DNA of 14,821 nt from Tieghemiomyces parasiticus (taxonomy: Eukaryota > Kickxellomycota > Dimargaritomycetes > Dimargaritales > Dimargaritaceae). Shown one piece after another: positions 8,209 to 14,821 of the stretch. Under the pieces are notes generated by a model. That model was given only the letters and a program-made list of their open reading frames with translations, did no database searches and was not told the DNA's origin. Position numbers and translations under genes: made by a program. The stretch lies in the NCBI GenBank assembly GCA_027575765.1, contig JANBPT010001090.1, forward strand, positions 1-14,821, read 5' to 3'. Each line of letters starts with the position of its first letter. The stretch's first letter is position 1.

Positions 8209-9713
8209 GAGGAAGAGAAGGGGGTCCGGAAAGGTAAAAAGGGGGGGTGGTGTATGAGGTGGTCGAACGGAATCTCGAGGGGTTCGGGTCCTAGAGCAAA
8301 TAAATGCGAGAGGGCCGACATGCCTTGGATCCAGCGACTCCCAACTGCCCCCACAGCGCCCTTTCACCGCTTTGCCCTAGCAATTGCCAAGTTACACCCC
8401 TCACCTCCAAATTTCGGCGCCAGCCTCCCCCACGGTGGGAAAGGAACCTTTGCGATGGCTATTAGGCTCTCTGGGGTCCCCTGAAATAACATGATGCGGG
8501 AGAGGCAGGCAGGCGCGCACGGCTCTAACCTCACGGCAGAGGCCAACGTGCAAAGCAGGAGGGGATTCCGCTTTCCTGCGTAAACCTTGTGACTCCCTCC
8601 CCTTGTCCTCATGAACAAGCCAGGTCCCTCCCTGACCCTGGCCAAAGCGTATGCGCTTCTCCAAAGGGCCTCCCTCCTCCTCTCCCTGTGGGATCCCGGT
8701 GCTAATGGATTTGGGGTCGTCGGGGCTGGTGGGTCCACGCGCGCCATGGTTCTACGGGGGAGGGGGTCCCAATGTTGCACCAACCTGGGGGTATAGATCA
8801 GATAACGGGCCAGCCCTATGGAGGCGGGCAGGGGGATGATGTGCCCAACGAAGGCCTTACGCTTTATTCTCCAGCTTCCACCGTCCAGGAATGATGGGGG
8901 GCCAAGCGCTGGCTGGCCAGGAGGGGGGTGGGGGCGAGGTTTTTCCGCACTGAGCAGGCTTCCCCGCCAAAGGCGGACCCCTGCGGCGCACAGAGTGTGT
9001 GGCTAATTGGGCAGAGAGGAAGGAGGGGATGGCGGGATAAACAGCCCGCAGTTCGTTGCAAGTCAGCCGACGTGTTGCTCTCTCGGTCTGCCAGCGGCAC
9101 CACCTGCCACCATACTTTTCTGTCAGCCTTCAGGGCCCCCGCGCACTGGGTCAGCCCATTCCACCTCTGCTGCTACGCTCCTACCTTTCTGCATGGACAA
9201 CCCAGGGTTTCCGTTTGTACATGTTCTCCAGTACCCGTCGTAATTCTCGTCACACCTTCACCATTCCACTCTTTCCGCCGGCGCTCTCTCATAGGCAAAG
9301 CTTGGAAGCCCTATCTCATTCCCGTTGCCCCCCCCGCAAACCTTCAAAGAACCCCCCCCCCACGCCCAGACTACCTCGCCTTCTCGCCCACGCGGGGCCG
9401 TGTCGCACCCTCCTCGCTTCGCTGCCTACCAGTCACTGTAGGCCAGTTTGGCCAGGGCCACCTTGTACCGCCGCGCCATCCCCACGAAGCAGTACCTCTT
9501 ATATAGAGTCCTTTTCTATTTGCACTAGACTCCCCTCATTAATACTTCCAGACGCTCATTCCCCCCCTGAAGCGACCTGTCCGCAGTACCTCTTGCCCCT
9601 ACCGTATTGGTTTTACTTTTGGTTGAACCTGTCCGTCTTGGCACACATTCCACTGCCCTTGGATTACTTTGTCTGCCTACCCTGCTCCTCCTCCTCCTCT
9701 TTGAATTCTCGCC
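8209..9713. other. Divergent upstream region shared by EMI1 and ATG1
   Basis: 1505 nt between the two divergent start codons, the longest gene-free stretch here. Overlapping frames stay open (for example 8928-9506 and 9056-9730 on plus, 8364-8783 on minus), but they shadow one another, have no recognisable domains, and one runs into the ATG1 start. Leaders next to both starts are CT-rich. A TATATAG element lies at 9500-9506. Single GATA-type motifs (AGATAA 8800-8805, AGATAG on minus at 9311-9316) and a run of ten C (9352-9361) are seen. No tRNA was found: a GGTTCGGGTCC near 8280 resembles a B box but has no matching A box or stems. Confidence 0.5.
9500..9506 (+). promoter_or_regulatory. Possible TATA element of ATG1
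   Basis: TATATAG about 210 nt before the ATG1 start codon. It is the only clear TATA-like element close to this start. Confidence 0.35.
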
Positions 9714-12700
9714 ATGGCCGACTCGCCTAGCAGCAATCGCCAACGGTCGGTAGTCCGGGTCGGCGACTATGTGCTCGGCACCGAGATTGGCCGGGGGTCT
9801 TTCGCCACCGTATACAAAGGCTACAACAAGGTAAGGTGCCCGACAGCGTCGTACTGGTTGGCAAGGCTGTCCCCCAAGGCTTCTTCTCTGCCACTAGGAA
9901 GTCTCGGATAGGGCAACAAAAATCCAAGCCCTACCCTAGGCTCACATGGCTACCCCGCCCAGCCGTTCTCCGACACGCCATCCCCGTCGCTTCTTGGCAC
10001 TGCTCCTTTCCCTAACCCAGCGCTGACTCCTCCTCTCTACTGTGATATACCCGACCAACTCGCTGAACCCTCATTGCCTACTCCATTATCAACTTTATTT
10101 TTTTTTAAAAAAATATAATCCCCTCTGATGACCAGGTCACCAGTCAGACCGTGGCCATCAAATCCGTCGGTCGTTCCCAGCTCACCAAGAAGCTGCTGGA
10201 GAACCTTGAGTCCGAAATCGCCATCCTCAAGCGAGCACGCCACGATAACGTGGTGGAGCTGTTAGATTGTCTGGTACGTACTCCCAGTGGCCGTTAGCTA
10301 GTAGTAGGCCTTATGAAAGGGCCCAAGGAGGGCGAGTCGGTCGGTCTATACCCACGCTTACAAGGGCTTTAGCCACTTAAAACGTTTTGTTTAGCGGAGT
10401 TGGATGGCAGCGGCTTATTTGGTTCCCTTCACCGGAGGTACTCGATGGCCTGGGTAAGGTTGCGGACTGGGTAGGCTAACTTTGACGTGACCGTTGCATT
10501 CCGTGTATTTTTTATTCCTTTCGTCCTTCACATCACGCCTGCTTCAACCCCTGATTTTCCAGAAATCACGCAACCACATTCACCTTGTGGTGGAATACTG
10601 CTCGGTGGGTGATCTCTCCGCCTATATTAAGCGACGAAAGGAATTCCCCGCGATCAAGGGTGAGGCCGGAGGCCTAAAGGAACCAATAGTTCGGCACTTT
10701 CTCAACCAGCTAGGTAGGCTTGATAATCTTCTTCACGCACGACGACGTCAGCACTGATCTACGCCATCGGGTTTCTTGTCCTTGCACACAAAGGGAGGGG
10801 GGGAGTGCCACGCGGAGACCCGATATTAATACATCTCCCCTTTTTTTGCATCCACTTATGCGCATCCCTGCCACTTTCATCACCTCCTAGCCTCCGCCCT
10901 GGAGTTCCTACAGGCTTGCCGTATCATCCACCGAGATATTAAGCCCCAGGTAAGCCCCAGTTCGAGATATGTGGGCCCTATTGGCACCCCAGCTAGAACC
11001 CCTTACGACCATACCCTGTCCTTCTAACCGACCGAATCCCTAACTCTCAAAACCCAATGCTGGTCATTCCCCCGTCGCCGCCAACAGAACCTCCTGCTGT
11101 GCCCACCGACGGCCGAGTACGTGATGGGAGCCTCAGAGAGCCTGCAGCAATATCCAAACCTTAAAGTGGCTGATTTCGGGTTCGCCCGCTCGCTCCCTTC
11201 ACAGGACCTGGCCGAGACCCTGTGCGGGTCTCCGCTCTACATGGCGCCGGAGATTTTAGGCTTTCAGAAGTACAGTGCCAAGGCCGATCTATGGAGCACA
11301 GGTGCGGTACTCTACGAAGTGATCGCCGGGCGGCCCCCGTTCCGCGCCAGCAACCACATTGACCTGCTACGCAAAATTGAACTGACTAATGACCAAATCC
11401 GTCTGCCTGGGGACCCCGAGGTGCCCCACGGGGCTGAAGACTCTACTACCCGGGGCAATAATCCTGCGCTGACGACAACGACTTTGGTGCCGGCCGACCT
11501 CCAGTCGTTGGTCCGTGCCATGCTCAAACGGCGCCCCGATGACCGCATCTCTTTCCAGCTCTTCTTCCAGCATCCAGCGCTCAAGTACCGGGCACCGCTC
11601 CGGCTCAGCGACCTGCCACCAGAGTACACCGCGAGCTACCACCGCCCCGACCCTGCCGCCGTGGTAACGCCGCCCCGCCCGGAAATCCACACGCCGCCCG
11701 GTCGTACCGCCCCGGCTGAATCGTCCCCGAGCGGCAGTGGTAGCGGTGGAGCGACGTCACGCTCCGGCCGGTCAGAGCCGCACCCTCGTGACGCGACGGC
11801 GGTGGCCCCGCTGGCCCAGGATCTGGATCGGCTGCTGACTATTCAAGCCAGCCCGGCGGCGATGGCGACAACAGCGGCTGCGGCCACCTCGCGCGGATCA
11901 TCACCGGCCCTAGACCCTCGTGCCCCCGCAATCGTTGACCGCCCCGCATCGCAAGGCGTTGGACGCCCCGCCCTACGCGAGAGCGCCCCACCCACCGCCG
12001 AAAAGGAGTATGTGATGGTGGACAAACGGACCGTCGAAGTCAACATCTTGGCTGACGAACTGGCGTCCTCCCCTAAATCAGGTCGCGGCCGCTTGGGTAA
12101 CTACCACGCCACTACCGGAGCAGGAGGTCCGTCCCATGGCGGCGGAGCAGGCCAACTGCCTGTGGGACTCCGCTCGTCGCCCACCACGGCACCCCGCATG
12201 CCGCCCAAATCCGCGTCCACTCCGGTGGTGTTTTCCATTGCCAACAAGACCCTCCAGCAGCAGCAGCAGCAGCAGCAGCAGGCTTCCTCCCCGCTGGCGG
12301 AGGAACCCGGACACTTACACGGAAGGATGGTGCCGGGCTTGGCGGAGCGCCATGGCCCCACCGATGTTTCGCCGCAACCGCCTCGCCTGGGCAGTCGGGC
12401 CAATACCATCGACGTGGCCAACGGCGCCGGCTACTCTCAACCTCCCGCTCCGACAGGTGACGCCAGCGGCGAGTGGGCCGCGGTCGAACGGATCCAGGGT
12501 TTAACCACCAAGGCTCAGGCAGTCACCCAGCTAGCCGACCAAAAACTGGGCCATGTTGAGGACCTCCTGCATCTCCCGAACCACCGACGTCAGGTCCAAC
12601 GCCCTGAAGGCGGCAATGGCAATGGTGGTGGTGGCGGCGGCCAGGGGTTCCCCGGGAGTGGCGGAGGAATGGCCGCCGCGGCCGGCGAGTACGGTACATC

Positions 12701-13651
12701 ACCGGGTAGCTACCAGACCCGTGTACAAACTAACGTAGAGGAAGCTTTTGCGCTGTATCACCGTGCTCTGTCTCTCCTAGAAATTGGACTGCATGTCGCC
12801 GAGCGGTACTGGCAACAACACCTGGCCCGTAACGTTGCTAGCGGAGGCAGTGGTGGTGGTGGGGTAACCTCGCGACCACCACCGGCCGCCGTGGCCTCTG
12901 TGGCATTCAACAGCGCGGTCCAACTGGCGCGCCACCAGTTCAATCTCTGCGAGGAACGCGCCGAGTACGTCAAGTCCAAGAGCCCCACGGACGAACTCAA
13001 CCTCCGCGATTTGAGCGTCGAACAAATGTTGCACGACGCCGCCATCCAGTCGGCTAAACATGCGCTCTACCTCTACCACCACCAGGAGTTTATCCTTTGC
13101 GAGCGCGGGTACCAGTGGGCGATTCACCTTCTGGAGGCCCTGCTAGAACCTGTGGCGTGGACCGTCGATGCCCCCTCTGTTACCACTGGTGGCGGTGGAA
13201 CGACTGTCGCCACGGCGGGTGGTGCGGTAGGGCTGTCGCGGCCGGCTGACCTCAGTAACCAGCCCATGCTTAAATTGGATCCCCGCGACCAGGCACGCGC
13301 CGAGCAATGTAAGTGGAGTTTTCGTTTGTGGTTGGGTTTTGGGTAGGGGCTGTCGTTGGTAATTAATAGGTCGGCCGAGGGGAAAGTAGCCGAAGGAGGA
13401 GAGGATGCTGAACTCTTCTGAGATATGTCACCCGCTACCGCCGTCACTGTGTGCGTACCTTCTGACCGAGAGACTTGGACTGAACCCTACTCTGCTATCT
13501 ATACAAGCCTTGCAAAACTAACCATCAGACATTATATCCAACCGTATCACCTCCCTTCCTTCCCCCCTGTTCCCCAATCCCAGGCATCGAGGCCATTTCG
13601 CACCAGCTCGAATCTCTCCGCCGCCGTATCCTGAACGGCATGCACGACTGA
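9714..13651 (+). CDS. ATG1: Atg1/ULK autophagy-initiating serine/threonine kinase
   Basis: Six exons (9714-9830, 10136-10273, 10563-10713, 10891-10949, 11088-13308, 13584-13651) encode 917 aa; all phases join. The kinase domain spans about residues 17-321: Gly loop GRGSF (26-30), ATP lysine K48, HRDIKPQN (149-156), DFG (184-186), and activation segment [13 protein letters not shown] (198-210). T199 matches the autophosphorylated Thr226 of yeast Atg1. A long Pro/Ser/Gly linker follows, with one conserved block at 462-474 whose YVMV (463-466) fits an Atg8-interacting motif, and a Gln9 tract at 545-553. From about 617 the sequence matches the tandem-MIT/EAT region that binds Atg13, with Gly-rich inserts. 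In starvation, Atg1 with Atg13 starts autophagosome formation at the phagophore assembly site. The ATG has a strong GCCATGG context. All five introns but the last lie in the kinase N-half. Identity is very secure; the short final exon (ending NGMHD) is slightly less so. Confidence 0.96.
9831..10135 (+). other. ATG1 intron 1 (305 nt)
   Basis: The donor GTAAGG is at 9831 and the acceptor CAG ends at 10135, separating the Gly loop from the ATP-lysine exon. A T9A7 tract (10098-10113) lies 22 nt before the acceptor, an inverted-repeat-like AT block unusual in this GC-rich gene. No other feature is seen. Confidence 0.85.
12255..12281 (+). repeat. In-frame (CAG)9 repeat in ATG1
   Basis: Nine perfect CAG codons encode Gln545-553 in the disordered linker between kinase and EAT regions. 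With no synonymous CAA interruptions, this tract is prone to length change by slippage. Confidence 0.95.
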
Positions 13652-13986
13652 CCAGGCGACTGCTGAATTCTCCCTCCCTGGTGCTTTTTGGCTTCCCTTG
13701 GTCAAGATTATGGACCTGCCGCGCTATATTCCCGTAGGCGCCGTTACGAAGGGTGAGGTTTTAGTCGTGTCCTCGTGCTACCGACTGCTTTTGGATCCTT
13801 CCGACACTTAGTTTCCTCTTTGGATGTGCAGGTGCCGCCTCTCTCTCTCTCTCTCCCGATCCTCTCACTTTGTGTGTACTTTTAGGTGTAATTATGTCTT
13901 CTTTATTTAGCACTGTGTGCTTCTCTACTCTCCCGCATGGCCCGCAAGTATATGCTACCTAATGCTTTGATCTGCCTCTTGATATC

Positions 13987-13992
13987 ATTAAA
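13987..13992 (+). terminator. Possible variant poly(A) signal of ATG1
   Basis: ATTAAA, the commonest variant of AATAAA, lies 336 nt after the ATG1 stop. No canonical signal is nearer. Weak. Confidence 0.25.
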
Positions 13993-14009
13993 ATGCATTG
14001 CTAAGCTAC

Positions 14010-14024
14010 CTTATCTAAGATAAG
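14010..14024. promoter_or_regulatory. GATA-factor-type inverted repeat
   Basis: CTTATCT and AGATAAG form 7-bp perfect arms around one A, giving a GATA consensus on each strand. Fungal GATA factors of the nitrogen-control (Gln3/AreA) or siderophore-control type bind such pairs. It lies about 545 nt before RAD1 and 360 nt after ATG1, so the target gene is unclear. Confidence 0.35.
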
Positions 14025-14339
14025 CCACGGGATTCATTATGCGCAGGGAGGCTATACGTGATTAAATGCAGCGACATACCCGGCAGAGGGCCCTGAAGAT
14101 CGCCCAATTCAATTCTTATTGAGGATGGGATTGCAATGAGACTCGTAATCCCCCCCCCACTCTGTTCCCTAAAACGTTAACAAAGTAGCAATCTCCCCCC
14201 TCAAATTTACAAGGGCTTTATTTCTCTCCCTTCCCCCACACTAGAAAGGCGCAATTTCCGCATCCCGGGCATCCAGGTCCCCATGGACAGGAAAAGGGGG
14301 AGGGAGGCGACTGCGGCAGAAAAATTTAGCTAGCGCTGG

Positions 14340-14344
14340 CCAAT
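14340..14344 (+). promoter_or_regulatory. CCAAT box upstream of RAD1
   Basis: CCAAT lies 224 nt before the RAD1 start, a position compatible with the Hap2/3/5 (CBF) complex. Pentamer match only. Confidence 0.25.
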
Positions 14345-14567
14345 TGCGACACCGAAGTTCCTTGGACTTCGCCCGATGGGTAGCTCATGGCCATCAGCTG
14401 GTCGTCTCAATTCGACGGAAGCCCTCAAGACTTATGTAACCTTCCTTGCCACGAATGCCCGATTACTCCGACCCCCCCATCCTCCCCTCGCTCATTTGAC
14501 ACATTCCGTGCACACCATTCCCCCTCTCAACTTCTACTCCATCCACCCCCCCTCCACGCACACACAC

Positions 14568-14821
14568 ATGGACCATCACCACACCGCCACCGCCGCCGCA
14601 GCCAATGGAGACGACCCCTCGGCAGTAGCCTACACGCTGCTGGCCAAACTGCACAACGTCCGACCACTGGTCCAGCTACTCAAAGCCATCAGTTTCCGCA
14701 AACAAACCCAGTGCGTCATAACCCACCGGGGTATTAAGTTTAGCGTCGAAGATGCCCGTAGTGTCCAGGCCCATGCCTACCTCCAACGCCAGTTCTTCCA
14801 GGAGTTTCGGTTCGGTCGACC
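14568..14821 (+). CDS. RAD1: Rad1 subunit of the 9-1-1 checkpoint clamp (5' part)
   Basis: An open frame from the ATG at 14568 runs 84 codons to the window edge with no stop, so the gene is truncated by the window, not by mutation. After a short His/Ala-rich leader, the sequence matches the N-terminal strand-helix-strand region of Rad1 (S. pombe Rad1, S. cerevisiae Rad17, human RAD1). Landmarks are LHNVRPLVQLLKAISF (28-43), QCVITHRGIKFSVEDA (48-63), SVQAHAYLQ (65-73) and FFQEFRF (76-82). Rad1 is a PCNA-like fold that forms the heterotrimeric Rad9-Rad1-Hus1 ring loaded at damaged DNA to activate the ATR/Mec1 checkpoint. Full-length family members are about 280-400 aa, so roughly a quarter is visible. 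The start is chosen because the next homologous residues follow within 30 codons; no intron is seen so far. Confidence 0.92.
   Translation, partial: MDHHHTATAAAANGDDPSAVAYTLLAKLHNVRPLVQLLKAISFRKQTQCVITHRGIKFSVEDARSVQAHAYLQRQFFQEFRFGR

Larger units (their letters stand above)
13652..14567. other. Intergenic region between ATG1 and RAD1
   Basis: 916 nt with no recognisable gene. It contains a short CT repeat (about 13839-13856), a variant poly(A) signal ATTAAA (13987-13992), a GATA-type inverted repeat (14010-14024), nine C at 14150-14158, a CCAAT box (14340-14344), a small imperfect hairpin (14353-14371) and a CT/CA-rich leader next to the RAD1 start. The open frame 14387-14737 overlaps RAD1 in another frame and is not called. 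Confidence 0.5.

Noticed and set aside
8275..8292. B-box-like GGTTCGGGTCC suggesting a tRNA
   Set aside because: The nearly invariant A of the T loop is missing, no A box lies at a proper distance, and no acceptor or T stem can be formed.
8928..9730. Two overlapping plus-strand open frames of about 190 and 220 codons
   Set aside because: They overlap each other in different frames, have no recognisable domain, are rich in Pro/Ser/Arg as expected from C-rich DNA, and one runs past the well-supported ATG1 start.
13309..13346. Read-through end of ATG1 at the TAG following 13309
   Set aside because: A consensus GTAAGT donor, a CTAAC branch-like site near 13517 and a CAG acceptor at 13583 join in phase to a C-terminus that fits the family better than the short unspliced tail.
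14387..14737. 116-codon frame overlapping RAD1
   Set aside because: It is in a different frame from the clear Rad1 sequence starting at 14568 and is Pro/His/Ser-rich from CT/CA repeats.

Overview
This window is a piece of a fungal nuclear chromosome. It carries six protein-coding genes, most split by short GT-AG introns with GTAAGT/GTAGGT-type donors, and separated by C- and CT-rich intergenic DNA of about 0.3 to 1.5 kb. All six products are eukaryotic families, and several (fungal SWIRM/Fun19-Laf type, Rtc3, Emi1/DUF3128, Atg1 with a fungal-type C-terminus) point to a fungus. The GC-rich codons, long Pro/Ala/Gly/Ser-rich insertions and many homopolymer C runs would fit an early-diverging lineage (for example Zoopagomycota), but the sequence alone does not settle this. 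I see no bacterial operon, mobile element, CRISPR array, tRNA or rRNA.

Layout from left to right. 1-1205: upstream region of the first gene, no gene recognised. 1206-3537 (+): two-exon SWIRM-domain protein, probably a chromatin factor. 3538-4259: intergenic. 4260-5568 (+): five-exon FAM32A homologue (spliceosome-associated), with a 15-nt last exon and a compound GA/GT microsatellite in its last intron. 5569-6632: intergenic, with a perfect CRE/ATF palindrome, AGGGG motifs and an AT repeat just before the next start. 6633-6977 (+): intronless RTC3/SBDS-N-domain protein. 6978-7316: short spacer between convergent genes. 7317-8208 (-): four-exon EMI1-like DUF3128 twin-cysteine protein. 8209-9713: shared divergent upstream region. 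9714-13651 (+): six-exon ATG1 autophagy kinase of 917 aa. 13652-14567: intergenic, with a GATA-type palindrome. 14568 to the right edge (+): 5' end of RAD1, the 9-1-1 checkpoint clamp subunit, cut by the window.

The genes do not form a single pathway; this is ordinary eukaryotic gene order. The loosest thematic link is starvation and stress: ATG1 starts starvation-induced autophagy, yeast EMI1 is needed for early meiotic induction, yeast RTC3 is stress-responsive, and ATG1 and EMI1 share one divergent upstream region. All exon models were built by hand from reading frame, splice consensus and family motifs. In every spliced gene the phases join without a frame break. I found no convincing sign of a previously undescribed system. 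The most notable items are the split SWIRM domain, the Atg8-interacting motif kept in an otherwise degenerate Atg1 linker, the FAM32A micro-exon and the two perfect TGACGTCA palindromes.
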